The translations under genes and the position numbers were made by a program. Shown in pieces: positions 51,395 through 60,419 of a stretch of 64,000 nucleotides of DNA (the first letter of the stretch is position 1; each line of letters begins with the position of its first letter). The notes beneath the pieces are model-generated. The model was not told where the DNA came from and made no database searches. It saw only the letters and a program-made list of their open reading frames with translations. This stretch comes from Chloroflexota bacterium (GTDB lineage Bacteria; Chloroflexota; Dehalococcoidia; Lucifugimonadales; Lucifugimonadaceae). The DNA lies in contig JABMNO010000012.1 of NCBI GenBank assembly GCA_013204555.1, positions 29,893 to 93,892 on the forward strand. The letters run 5' to 3'.

Positions 51395-52846
51395 ATGACC
51401 CAGATAGCATCACAACTGTCGATTGTTCTCTCACGCCTCAAGGAGGTAGTGGGCGACCGCTATGTGGTCGATAGGACAGAGGATCTGCTGGTCTACGAGT
51501 ACGACGGGTCGATCGACAGGCATCTTCCGGCCGCTGTAGTGATCCCGGGCAGCGCTCAGGAGATCGCACGCTGTGTCGCGATCTGTTCTGAGGCGGGCGT
51601 GCCAATCGTGCCGCGCGGTTCAGGCACGGGGCTATCAGGCGGTGCCGTGCCTACAGAGGGAACCATTCAGGTTGTCACTTCGCGTCTCAGAAAAATCCTT
51701 GAAGTCGATACCGAGAATCGTGTCGCGATTGTGGAGCCGGGCGTCATCAATGCCGACCTTTCGGCAGCGATTGAGCATCTGGGACTCCACTACGTCCCGG
51801 ACCCCAGCAGCCAGCGCGCATGCTCCATAGGCGGGAACGTGGCAGAAAATGCTGGTGGGCCGCACTGTCTCGCCTATGGCGTGACGACCAATCACGTACT
51901 TGGGATGGAAGTCGTGCTGGCGAACGGCGAGATGATCTGGCTTGGCGGCGAACAGCGTGAGACTCCCGGATACGATCTGAGAGGGGCCTTCATTGGCTCC
52001 GAGGGCACTCTGGGCATCGCAACCAAAATCGCGGTGCGGCTGATACCCATACCCGAGGCAATCCGCACCGTAGCAGCGGTGTTCAACTCCATGGATATGG
52101 CCTCAAAGACCGTCTCTGACATCATCGGGGCCGGAGTGATTCCCGCTGCACTGGAGATGATGGATCGCGTGACCATCGATGCGGTGGAGCCCACGTACCA
52201 CCCCGGTTATCCGGCTGAGGCTAAGGCCGTTCTCATCATCGAGGTCGATGGACTACGGGAGACGGTTGAAGAGCAGTCTGAGCAGATTGAGGCCATCTGC
52301 CGCCAGAATCGTGTCGCCTCATACGAAGCGTCAGACGATGCAGCGCGTCGCGCCGAGCTCTGGGCGGCGCGCAAGGGCGCCATTGGTGCGTTTGGCAACC
52401 TGAGACCAAACTACTACCTCGTCGATGGCGTGGTCCCTCGGACCAAACTGCAAGAAGTTCTGGCGAAGGTTGCCGAGATCGGCGCTGAGTTTGATCTCAC
52501 AATAGCCAATGTATTTCACGCCGGGGATGGCAATTTGCACCCTTCAATCCTGTTTGACGAGCGTATTCCAGGTGAGACGGAGAAGGTCATCGAAGCTGGC
52601 GGTCGAATTTTGAAGCTATGCGTCGAAGTAGGTGGAGCGCTGTCCGGTGAGCATGGAATTGGCCTTGAAAAGCAGGCCTACATGCCCCTCGTGTTCAACG
52701 AGGACGATATGCGCTCAATGGGACGACTCGCACCGGCATTCGGAGCGACGGGCCATTTCAATCCCTCGAAGGTCTTCCCGGCAGACAACGGAGATGGTCC
52801 CGCCTTCTCAAAGGCGCGACGTTCAGGCACCCACGACGTGGTTTAG
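51395..52846 (+). CDS. glcD: Glycolate oxidase-type FAD subunit GlcD
   Basis: This 483-residue protein has FAD-binding type 4 (PCMH) domain at about 35-215 with P-R-G-S-G-T-G-L-S-G-G and G-G-N-V-A-E-N-A-G-G-P-H, and a C-terminal oxidase domain with F-H-A-G-D-G-N-L-H-P and S-G-E-H-G-I-G. It oxidises glycolate or D-lactate with electrons passing to GlcE/GlcF. Unlike the usual glcDEF order, its partners lie 3.6 kb downstream, beyond a minus-strand gene and three plus-strand dehydrogenase/reductase genes. It ends tail-to-tail with a small membrane protein gene, overlapping by four bases. Confidence 0.9.
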   Translation: MTQIASQLSIVLSRLKEVVGDRYVVDRTEDLLVYEYDGSIDRHLPAAVVIPGSAQEIARCVAICSEAGVPIVPRGSGTGLSGGAVPTEGTIQVVTSRLRKILEVDTENRVAIVEPGVINADLSAAIEHLGLHYVPDPSSQRACSIGGNVAENAGGPHCLAYGVTTNHVLGMEVVLANGEMIWLGGEQRETPGYDLRGAFIGSEGTLGIATKIAVRLIPIPEAIRTVAAVFNSMDMASKTVSDIIGAGVIPAALEMMDRVTIDAVEPTYHPGYPAEAKAVLIIEVDGLRETVEEQSEQIEAICRQNRVASYEASDDAARRAELWAARKGAIGAFGNLRPNYYLVDGVVPRTKLQEVLAKVAEIGAEFDLTIANVFHAGDGNLHPSILFDERIPGETEKVIEAGGRILKLCVEVGGALSGEHGIGLEKQAYMPLVFNEDDMRSMGRLAPAFGATGHFNPSKVFPADNGDGPAFSKARRSGTHDVV

Positions 52847-53238
52847 TCGTTATCCCAGCGGCTCCAGAACATTCGTCGTCCTTGCATCTCCACCATCACT
52901 AAGTGCAGCAAAATTGCGATCGTTGTGATCGACCAAATTGCGATCCCAACTCCATCAGAAATTGGGATGGGATTGGTTCGCCCCAGAAGTGACCCTGCAA
53001 AAATTACCGTGACGATGAACATGGCCGTGAGCATTCGGTTCCGCAACACTACCGCTCCAATTAGCGATACCGGGATTCCTATCGTAAGGAACATCTCAAC
53101 GAAGAGCGGGAAAAAGGTATTGGGCAGTGAGAGTGACATCTCTCCATGGCCGATTGGAGGTGATAGCCACATCGTCAGCGTCATAAACAGCACTGCGGTG
53201 ATAGGAATGTATGCGGCGGTCTGGACAATTGGCAACAT
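52843..53238 (-). CDS. Small four-helix membrane protein
   Basis: This 131-residue protein has four hydrophobic segments at about 5-25, 43-63, 68-86 and 98-115, with a charged C-terminus (M-F-W-S-R-W-D-N-D). The overlapping plus-strand frame is less protein-like. The only gene pointing left between glcD and the Gfo/Idh/MocA gene, it has no recognised family. A membrane helper of unknown role. Confidence 0.6.
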   Translation of the reverse strand: MLPIVQTAAYIPITAVLFMTLTMWLSPPIGHGEMSLSLPNTFFPLFVEMFLTIGIPVSLIGAVVLRNRMLTAMFIVTVIFAGSLLGRTNPIPISDGVGIAIWSITTIAILLHLVMVEMQGRRMFWSRWDND

Positions 53239-53399
53239 GAGAGTATCCGCGAAGGATACCGCGTTAGTGCCTTTTTAACGTGGGAGTCTCCGAAGTATGA
53301 AGAGCGGCCTTCCGACTCCTCGCCGTTGAACACGACCTCGGCTAAACTGGCAATTCCCACTTGCTGACCCTTGGCTGACCATTTACTGAAAGGAATCTG

Positions 53400-54446
53400 A
53401 TGTCCTCTGGCTCTCCCGTTCGTATTGGAATTATTGGCGCAGGAAACTTCGCGAACACCCACCTTGAGGAGTACGCAAAAGTAGAAGGCGTCGAGGTGGT
53501 GGCTCTCTGTCGAAGAAATCCAGATGGCTTGAAGGCGATGCAGGACAAGTGGGGTATCAAGAGCGGCTATACCGACTACCGTGAGATGCTCAAATCCGAT
53601 GAGATCAACGCGGTGGATATCATCACTCCCACCAACATGCATCACAGCATCGCTCTCGATGCCATTGCTGCGGGGAAGCACGTTCTCTGCGATAAGCCTC
53701 TTGCCATGACGGCATCCGAGGCATCCGAGATGCTGGAGGCGGCTGAAAAGGCTGGCGCGGTCCACTGCACCAACTTCAACCAGCGCGGTCGCACGCCGGC
53801 CGGCCAGATGAAGCAACTCATCGACGATGGCTACATTGGCGACGTCTATCACATGAACATCTACTGGTATCAGAGCCACAGTATCGATGTTCGGCCCGAC
53901 GCGGTCTCATGGCGTTTCCAGAAGGAGTACGGCGGCGGGACACTTTACGAGTTGATCCACACGTTTGACATGGCGCTGCTCTACGGTGGACCGGTGAAGC
54001 GAGTCACTGCGGTTGCCCCCACGATGGAGAAGCACCGCCCATTTGCCGATGCACCGGATGGCGCAGATGTGACGGTTCCGGACTCATCCGGGATCCTTCT
54101 CGAGTTTGAGTCTGGTGCGTACGCAGTCATTCACACCAGCTTTGTCAGCCGTGGTCTGGACGAGAACAACAACTCAAACGTCCACATTGATATCGCTGGC
54201 TCCAAAGGCCGTCTGCGCTCCGACTCACTGACGGTGATCAACGGCATCAACGGCGAGGGGAATCGGGACATTTTGCGCCCGGTGGAGCCAATCGGCACGT
54301 ACCCGCAGCCGTATCAGCAGTTCGTTGAGGCAATCCGAGATGGAGTTCCAGTGCGAACCAGCTTTGAAGCTGGTCTGGAAGCCGCCAGAGTGCGCGATGC
54401 GGCGCAACTAGCGGCGGACACGGGTCAGTGGGTGGTACTCAGTTGA
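53400..54446 (+). CDS. Gfo/Idh/MocA-family oxidoreductase
   Basis: This 348-residue protein has an AAAGGA ribosome site (53389-53394). N-terminal Rossmann motif G-I-I-G-A-G-N-F-A-N-T-H, the C-D-K-P-L-A-M-T-A-S-E-A motif (E/D-K-P with Lys for catalysis) and a C-terminal substrate domain. H-T-F-D-M-A-L-L-Y-G-G is the usual His-containing segment. Members oxidise or reduce sugars, inositols and derivatives. Its stop overlaps the next gene by TTGA. Confidence 0.93.
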   Translation: MSSGSPVRIGIIGAGNFANTHLEEYAKVEGVEVVALCRRNPDGLKAMQDKWGIKSGYTDYREMLKSDEINAVDIITPTNMHHSIALDAIAAGKHVLCDKPLAMTASEASEMLEAAEKAGAVHCTNFNQRGRTPAGQMKQLIDDGYIGDVYHMNIYWYQSHSIDVRPDAVSWRFQKEYGGGTLYELIHTFDMALLYGGPVKRVTAVAPTMEKHRPFADAPDGADVTVPDSSGILLEFESGAYAVIHTSFVSRGLDENNNSNVHIDIAGSKGRLRSDSLTVINGINGEGNRDILRPVEPIGTYPQPYQQFVEAIRDGVPVRTSFEAGLEAARVRDAAQLAADTGQWVVLS

Positions 54447-55471
54447 ACTACGTCCAGTTTGGCGGCACGGGCGCCCGAGTCTCCGAAGTGGCTTACGGCA
54501 CCGATAACCTTGGCAACCCGTTCGGCGCAGACGAGGCCACGAGCCGAGAGTTACTAGGACGCGTTCTTGATGCTGGGATCAACCACATCGATACTGCCGA
54601 CGTTTACGCAGGCGGGCGGGCGGAGGAGATCATTGGCAGTTACCTCCAGGACAGCGGGCGGCGCGATGAAGTCTTCCTGACCACCAAAGTAACGTCCAGC
54701 GTCGGCCCTGGCGTAAACGATTACGGATCATCGAAGGTCCACATTCTTAACGGCATAGACTCGAGCCTCCGAAAGCTGCGGACGGATCATGTCGATCTTT
54801 TTTTGCTGCACTCGTTTGACCCATCCACGCCAGTTCTTGAAATGGTCGAAGCTCTCAATGATGTGGTCCGCTCCGGAAAGGCTCGTTATGTTGGAGCCTC
54901 TAACTGGGCGTCATGGCGGGTTATGGAAGCGCTGTGGATGGCGGACACCCACGGCTATGCGCGCTTCGACTGCCTTCAGAGCGAGTTCAACATCGTCCGT
55001 CCGGGACTGGCAAACGAGGCAATTCCTGCCTGCAAGGCGCAGGGAGTGGCTGTCACCGCGTACAGTCCCCTTGGCGCCGGATTCCTGACCGGGAAGCACC
55101 GCGCCGTCGGCCCCGATTCCGAGACTAAATTCGGCGCACGTGATGACGAGCGTGGTGGCTCCCTCAAACGTAAATATTTCGATGATCGTCGATTCGCCGT
55201 GGTTGACGCGCTCAAAGCGCTCTCAGACGAGTCCGGCGAGCCAATGATCCGACTGGCGCTTCAGTGGTTATTTGAGACACCGGGACTCACCTCCCCGATC
55301 ATTGGCGCTCGGCGAGTCGACCAGCTTGAATCTACGCTGGAAGCCCTGAGTGCCAGGGCTCCTGATGACGTAATGACTCGTGTACGAGATATCGCCGATG
55401 AGTTCGCTGAAAGCACGTGGGTCAACTACCCCCCTCCCCTCTCATTGCAGATCACGGCGAGGCGTAGCTAG
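54443..55471 (+). CDS. Aldo/keto reductase, copy 1
   Basis: This protein has 342 residues from TTG 54443, chosen for its TTGA overlap with the preceding stop and the family N-terminus N-Y-V-Q-F-G-G-T-G. AKR barrel residues: I-D-T-A-D-V-Y catalytic Asp and Tyr, Lys in L-T-T-K-V, and H in L-L-H-S-F-D. Y-S-P-L-G-A-G-F-L-T-G and I-I-G-A-R are NADPH-side marks. It abuts copy 2 without a gap and is only moderately similar to it. Confidence 0.92.
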   Translation: MNYVQFGGTGARVSEVAYGTDNLGNPFGADEATSRELLGRVLDAGINHIDTADVYAGGRAEEIIGSYLQDSGRRDEVFLTTKVTSSVGPGVNDYGSSKVHILNGIDSSLRKLRTDHVDLFLLHSFDPSTPVLEMVEALNDVVRSGKARYVGASNWASWRVMEALWMADTHGYARFDCLQSEFNIVRPGLANEAIPACKAQGVAVTAYSPLGAGFLTGKHRAVGPDSETKFGARDDERGGSLKRKYFDDRRFAVVDALKALSDESGEPMIRLALQWLFETPGLTSPIIGARRVDQLESTLEALSARAPDDVMTRVRDIADEFAESTWVNYPPPLSLQITARRS

Positions 55472-56446
55472 ATGCAGTACACAAGACTTGGGCGAACCGG
55501 TCTAAAGATATCCACCTACATCATGGGTGGAGACAACTTTGGCGGCCAGACTGAAGATGCCGAATCACTGCGAATGATGGGCGCGGCAGTAGATGCAGGC
55601 GTAATTGTGATCGACACCGCGAATACCTACACGGATGGACGCTCAGAGGAGATCGTTGGCAAGTTCCTCAAGGGCCGACGTGAAGAGATCGTATTGGGTT
55701 CCAAGTGCCGCTACCCCACCGGGCCCGGACCTTTCGACGTGGGGGCCTCCAGAAAATCGATCATGAAGGCGGTTGAAGAGTCGCTCAAACGACTTCAGAC
55801 CGACTACATCGACCTCTACCAGATCCACGCGTTCGATCCCGATACACCGCTGGAAGAGACGCTGAGGGCGCTGGACGACCTCGTACACTCGGGCAAGGTC
55901 AGGTACATCGGATGTTCAAACTTCAGCGGCTCACAGTTGACTGAAAGCCTCTGGATTTCCGATAAGAATAATCTTGCCCGAATGGACTCTACCCAGCCAC
56001 GGTACAACCTTCTGTACCGCCACCCTGAGCTTGAGCTACTACCTGCTGCCAGACAGTTTGGCGTCGGGGTGATCGTATACAGTCCAATGGCGGGTGGATT
56101 TCTCACCGGCAAGCACTCCCGCGATGGTGGGCTAGCAGGTGGTCGTTACGACACGAATTTCCGGGCCTATAACTTCTATGCCCGCACTTACTTGCACGAG
56201 TCACAGTTTCAAGCCACTGAGAAGTTCGTAGCTCTCAGTAGTCGGCACGGTCTAACTCCATCTCAACTGGGTACCGGATGGGTGTTGAATAACCCGGCAG
56301 TATCCGCGTGCATAGTCGGCGCTCGTACTTCAGAGCAGCTGCAAGAAAACCTTGCGGGGTGGGATATCGAGATACCCACGGAAGCTCTCGATGAGGCTGC
56401 CGAGATTGGCGACTGGGCGCGAGACAATGGGCCACGAATCGTTTAA
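55472..56446 (+). CDS. Aldo/keto reductase, copy 2
   Basis: This 324-residue protein has an ATG that directly follows the stop of copy 1. AKR set: I-D-T-A-N-T-Y, Lys in L-G-S-K-C, I-H-A-F-D, Y-S-P-M-A-G-G-F-L-T-G and C-I-V-G-A-R. Y-T-R-L-G-R-T-G-L-K-I-S is the standard AKR start. Likely reduces a sugar aldehyde or 2-oxo acid. It lies 12 bases ahead of glcE. Confidence 0.93.
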   Translation: MQYTRLGRTGLKISTYIMGGDNFGGQTEDAESLRMMGAAVDAGVIVIDTANTYTDGRSEEIVGKFLKGRREEIVLGSKCRYPTGPGPFDVGASRKSIMKAVEESLKRLQTDYIDLYQIHAFDPDTPLEETLRALDDLVHSGKVRYIGCSNFSGSQLTESLWISDKNNLARMDSTQPRYNLLYRHPELELLPAARQFGVGVIVYSPMAGGFLTGKHSRDGGLAGGRYDTNFRAYNFYARTYLHESQFQATEKFVALSSRHGLTPSQLGTGWVLNNPAVSACIVGARTSEQLQENLAGWDIEIPTEALDEAAEIGDWARDNGPRIV

Positions 56447-56458
56447 CGGAGCCACCGG

Positions 56459-57721
56459 TTGACCGCAGAATCAGATCAGTTTGTAGTGGATGGCATTAGC
56501 CCATCGCGCGTCGAAACGCCGACGAGCGTGGAAGAGCTATCTGCCATCGTTACCGCCGCTCACGGCGCTGGCGAGGGGATAATTCCATCTGGTGGGCGGA
56601 CGGCAATGAGTCTGGGCAATCCACCAGTCCGATACGACGTAGCGGTCGATCTCACGCATCTGAACAATTTCGTCGAGTACGAACCTGCTGATCTCACAGT
56701 AGTCGTTGAAGCTGGCTTGACGATTCAGGCGCTACAGGATGAATTGGACAAGCACGGTCAGTGGCTCCCCTTCGACCCTGCGTTTGCACAACGAGCGACG
56801 ATTGGTGGAGTGCTCGCTACAAATGCGGTGAGCACAATCAGGGGAAGCGTTGGCGGAGTACGAGACCTGACGCTGGGACTGAAAGTGGTGGAAGCGGACG
56901 GCTCGATCACAAAGTCTGGCGGACGCGTCGTTAAGAACGTCCAGGGGTTCGACCTAGTCCGACTCCACACCGGCGCTCTGGGAACCCTCGGTATCATCGT
57001 CGAAGCAGCGTTCAAGGTTGCGCCTAAGCCGGCGGCTCACCGCGCCGTACTTTCATGGGTGGATTCAATCTCAACAGCCCGGTCTGTCGGAATGAGACTC
57101 TTCAACGGATCATTTATGCCGCAGCGGCTAACAGTCCACACCGGATCGACAGCGCAGGCGGCTGTTGAGTTGCTTTCGGGGCAATCTCCAGCTGCCAGCG
57201 AAGCATTTCTCGTGGAAGTTCACCTTGCGGGCGGTGTTCGAACCGTGGACCGCCAGGTTGATGAGGTCACCGGACTGCTCGGTTCCGAAATGGTCGATGG
57301 CTATGACGTGATCCACAACCCGGAAGAGCTGCCAGGGCAACTTGCGCTCGATGCGCTGGATTCGGCCGGAAATGTGGCGACAAGAGCGACGTTCAAGCCA
57401 GTCGCAGCGTTCGATTTCGCTGAAAAAACGGCCGGGCGAGCAGAGTCCGTCGCTTCCCAGTTGCATGTAGCCACTGGAACAGTCCTTTCGGCGTGGGATG
57501 TGGAAAGCGTGGAATCATTCGCACAACTCACTGGAGAAATTCGCGCAGTTGCACACAACGCCGGAACGAGGGTCGTGATTGACCGATGTCCACGTGAATT
57601 CAAAAATGGAATCGACGTCTGGGACGGTGCGGCGCAGGAGCTTGAGATCAGTCGGCGAATGAAAGAGCAGTTCGACCCGCTGGGTACACTGAATCCGGGA
57701 CGATTCGTGGCGGGAATCTGA
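56459..57721 (+). CDS. glcE: GlcE-like FAD-binding subunit of glycolate oxidase
   Basis: This protein has 420 residues from TTG. PCMH FAD domain with P-S-G-G-R-T-A-M-S-L-G-N (pyrophosphate loop), Q-R-A-T-I-G-G-V-L-A-T-N and G-V-R-D-L-T-L-G-L-K-V-V. GlcE is shorter than GlcD and lacks its H-x-G-D-G-N-L-H site; that site is absent here too. It ends three bases before the iron-sulfur subunit gene, so the two are co-translated. Confidence 0.88.
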   Translation: MTAESDQFVVDGISPSRVETPTSVEELSAIVTAAHGAGEGIIPSGGRTAMSLGNPPVRYDVAVDLTHLNNFVEYEPADLTVVVEAGLTIQALQDELDKHGQWLPFDPAFAQRATIGGVLATNAVSTIRGSVGGVRDLTLGLKVVEADGSITKSGGRVVKNVQGFDLVRLHTGALGTLGIIVEAAFKVAPKPAAHRAVLSWVDSISTARSVGMRLFNGSFMPQRLTVHTGSTAQAAVELLSGQSPAASEAFLVEVHLAGGVRTVDRQVDEVTGLLGSEMVDGYDVIHNPEELPGQLALDALDSAGNVATRATFKPVAAFDFAEKTAGRAESVASQLHVATGTVLSAWDVESVESFAQLTGEIRAVAHNAGTRVVIDRCPREFKNGIDVWDGAAQELEISRRMKEQFDPLGTLNPGRFVAGI

Positions 57722-57724
57722 CCA

Positions 57725-59047
57725 ATGATTGAATCGCCATCATCCATGAAGTCCGGATTCAAATCTCCTTTCGCTCCTACGGAAGCGGACATGTACAAGT
57801 GCGTTCATTGTGGTTTCTGCCTGAACGCTTGCCCAACGTATCTCGAGACCGGCCTGGAGGCAGAGTCGCCTCGTGGTCGAATTGCCCTGATGAAAGCGGT
57901 TCACGAAGGCCGACTTGAGATCGGACCACAGGTGATTCCACACTGGGAGCTATGCATTCAATGCAGGGCATGTGAGGTGGCCTGTCCTTCAAATGTGCCA
58001 TACGGCCGCATGATGGAAGGCGCTCGTGTTGAGATCAATCTCACGGTCAAGCGTCCGCTATATGTCCGCTTCGCTCGATACGTCGGTTTCAAGTGGCTGT
58101 TACCGCGACCCAAATTGCTTCGTCTGTTTGGAAACCTCATCAAGCTCTACCATCGCACCGGCCTTCGGAAGGTTGCACGTGCCACGAAACTGATTGATGT
58201 GTTGCCCGGTGACCAGCGAATGCTCGATGACTATCTACCCGCGCTTAAAACGCCATTCTTCGCCGCAAAGAATCAGACTGCTACCCCTGTGACGGGACAG
58301 CCTCGCGCCAGAGTAGCGCTTCTCGCCGGTTGCGTCATGGCACTGACGAACGGGCCGACCATGGAAGCGACGATGCGCGTGCTCAAGCGCAATGGTGTGG
58401 AAGTGATCGTCCCGGCAGGCCAGGGATGCTGCGGGGCACTGAACGTACATGCAGGAGAGCGTGACTCAGCCCAGGATATGGCTCGCAGGAACATCGATAT
58501 ATTTCTGAATGCCGATGTTGATGCCGTGATCACCGCTTCTGGCGGTTGTGGGACGCAGATGAAGGAGTACGCCGAACTCCTTGCCGATGATTCCGAGTAC
58601 ACAGAGAAGGCTGAACAGTTCGCTGGCATGACCAAAGATATTCACGAGTATCTTGTTGACCTTGGCGTTGATCCACCAAGGGGCGAGCTAGACCTTCAGG
58701 TCACATATCAGGACGCATGTCACCTCAACAACACTCAGCGCATATCGACACAGCCGAGGGAGTTGCTAACTTCGATTCCGGGTCTCAACCTCCTCGAAAT
58801 GAAAGAACCCGCCGTCTGCTGCGGCGCCGGTGGGGTGTTCTCGGTCATGCAGCCTGAAATGTCTGGCTTTCTTCGGGACAGAAAAATCAGCAACGTCGTG
58901 TCATCCGGTTGCGACGTGGTCGCATCAGGAAATCCGGGCTGCGTCATGCAAATGGAGAACGGCTTGCGGAACGCCGATTCTGATATACAGGTCAAGTACG
59001 TCGTTGACCTGCTCGATGAGGCCTACTCGAAAGAGACGATTTCCTAA
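57725..59047 (+). CDS. glcF: GlcF-like iron-sulfur subunit
   Basis: This 440-residue protein has two [4Fe-4S] motifs near the N-terminus, C-V-H-C-G-F-C-L-N-A-C-P and C-I-Q-C-R-A-C-E-V-A-C-P. Two CCG domains follow, with C-C-G-A-L around residue 235 and C-C-G-A-G-G around 365, as in GlcF and heterodisulfide-reductase relatives. It passes electrons from GlcD/GlcE flavins to the quinone pool. The stop overlaps the convergent aminotransferase stop by four bases. Confidence 0.93.
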   Translation: MIESPSSMKSGFKSPFAPTEADMYKCVHCGFCLNACPTYLETGLEAESPRGRIALMKAVHEGRLEIGPQVIPHWELCIQCRACEVACPSNVPYGRMMEGARVEINLTVKRPLYVRFARYVGFKWLLPRPKLLRLFGNLIKLYHRTGLRKVARATKLIDVLPGDQRMLDDYLPALKTPFFAAKNQTATPVTGQPRARVALLAGCVMALTNGPTMEATMRVLKRNGVEVIVPAGQGCCGALNVHAGERDSAQDMARRNIDIFLNADVDAVITASGGCGTQMKEYAELLADDSEYTEKAEQFAGMTKDIHEYLVDLGVDPPRGELDLQVTYQDACHLNNTQRISTQPRELLTSIPGLNLLEMKEPAVCCGAGGVFSVMQPEMSGFLRDRKISNVVSSGCDVVASGNPGCVMQMENGLRNADSDIQVKYVVDLLDEAYSKETIS

Positions 59048-60243
59048 GGGACTGGAATCTCGTGTTTGCCAAGTTCGATGCTGGCAGCGGCCACACCAGC
59101 ACCGGCGGCTACTTCAAATCCATGCAGCGGTAGCACCCGCTCAAACGCTGCCAGAACGGCGAGAACGTTCTGGGGCTGGCAAGACTCGCCCATAAGGCCA
59201 ATGCGCCATTTATTGCCTTTGAACTCACCAAGTCCTCGGCCAATCTCGATCGCGTACTCGTTGAGGATCTGCTGGCGCACAGCGTTATCGTCGATGCCTG
59301 CAGGAACCTCAATCACGGTGAGTTGGTCGAGCCTTTCAGCTGCGGGTACAGGGAGGTTCAGACCCAGAGCATTAAGACCGGCTCGTAGCCCTGCAGCTGT
59401 GTGTGCGTGCCGCTTAATGCGGTTGTCTACGCCCTCTTCTAGCGCCATAGCCAGAGCTTCGCGCAGCCCAAACATCATGCTGACCGGGCTGGTGTGATGA
59501 TGGACGTGCTCCGGCCCCCAGTAGCGGGAAATTAAATCGATATCCAGATACCAACTACTTGGCTTCGTGGCGCGATTCCGAACGTAATCAAGCGCAGTAT
59601 CACTTACCGCGACCGGGCTCAGGCCGGGAGGGCCAGCGAGGCACTTCTGTGGTCCTGAGTAGGCGTAGTCGATTTCCCAATCGTCAAATCGCACTTCTGC
59701 TCCGGCCAGAGACGTGACCATGTCCACCAGGAACAGCGCTCCAGCTTCATGAGTGAGTCTCGATAGCTCTTCCAGCGGTTGGAGGACGCCTGCCGACGTC
59801 TCAGCGTGAATTGCGGTGACAAGTTTCACATCAGGGTTCGCCGAAATAGCATCGGCCAGCAGTGCCGGGTCCATCGCCCTGCCCCATTCCGACCGCACAC
59901 TTACGACCTCCGCACCGAGGCGTCCGGCCATTTCGATCATGCGGTCGCAGAAGTGGCCATATGAGCACATGATGACCTTGTCTCCGCGCTCAATCAGGCT
60001 GTTGAGACCGGCCTCCATACCACCGCTACCGGACGCTGCAACCACCATGGTGGTCTGGCGTGTCTGGTAGATGATCTGGAGCATCTCGGAAATCTCTTCC
60101 AAAATTTCGAAATATGCCGAGTCCAGATAGCCGGTAATCGGCGTGGACATAGCGCGTAACACCCGCGGGTGTACGTTCGTTGGTCCCGGTCCAAGCAGCA
60201 TTCTGCGCGGAACCGATAGAGGGCCGAATTCACCATCGCTCAA
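59044..60243 (-). CDS. Alanine/serine-glyoxylate aminotransferase-like PLP enzyme
   Basis: This 399-residue class V aminotransferase starts L-L-G-P-G-P-T-N-V-H-P-R, has G-S-G-G-M-E-A (PLP phosphate), H-A-E-T-S-A-G-V, D-M-V-T-S-L-A-G-A-E and the PLP lysine Lys200 in G-P-Q-K-C-L-A-G-P-P-G-L. This is the alanine-glyoxylate/serine-glyoxylate group. It converges with GlcF, whose complex makes glyoxylate, so this enzyme probably turns glyoxylate into glycine. Confidence 0.92.
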   Translation of the reverse strand: MSDGEFGPLSVPRRMLLGPGPTNVHPRVLRAMSTPITGYLDSAYFEILEEISEMLQIIYQTRQTTMVVAASGSGGMEAGLNSLIERGDKVIMCSYGHFCDRMIEMAGRLGAEVVSVRSEWGRAMDPALLADAISANPDVKLVTAIHAETSAGVLQPLEELSRLTHEAGALFLVDMVTSLAGAEVRFDDWEIDYAYSGPQKCLAGPPGLSPVAVSDTALDYVRNRATKPSSWYLDIDLISRYWGPEHVHHHTSPVSMMFGLREALAMALEEGVDNRIKRHAHTAAGLRAGLNALGLNLPVPAAERLDQLTVIEVPAGIDDNAVRQQILNEYAIEIGRGLGEFKGNKWRIGLMGESCQPQNVLAVLAAFERVLPLHGFEVAAGAGVAAASIELGKHEIPVP

Positions 60244-60367
60244 CTGAGAACCCCTCGATCAAGTACTAAGGCACATATGGAGCGGAAGACCACCTTGATG
60301 CTTCCGAGTAATCTCCGAACAATCACGCTAACACAGCGCAATTCCAGACGCATAACCCTCAAGTTTC

Positions 60368-60373
60368 TATAAT
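60368..60373 (+). promoter_or_regulatory. Consensus -10 TATAAT before an SDR gene
   Basis: A perfect TATAAT (60368-60373), 47 bases before ATG 60420; no clear -35 is seen. The ribosome site AGGAGAA lies 8 bases before the ATG. Confidence 0.5.
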
Positions 60374-60419
60374 GGCGGCTCAGATCATTCGCGCCATACC
60401 TCAACCAGGAGAATTACAG

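Noticed and set aside
52925..53278. 117-residue plus-strand frame
   Set aside because: It is the antisense of a better minus-strand four-helix membrane protein.
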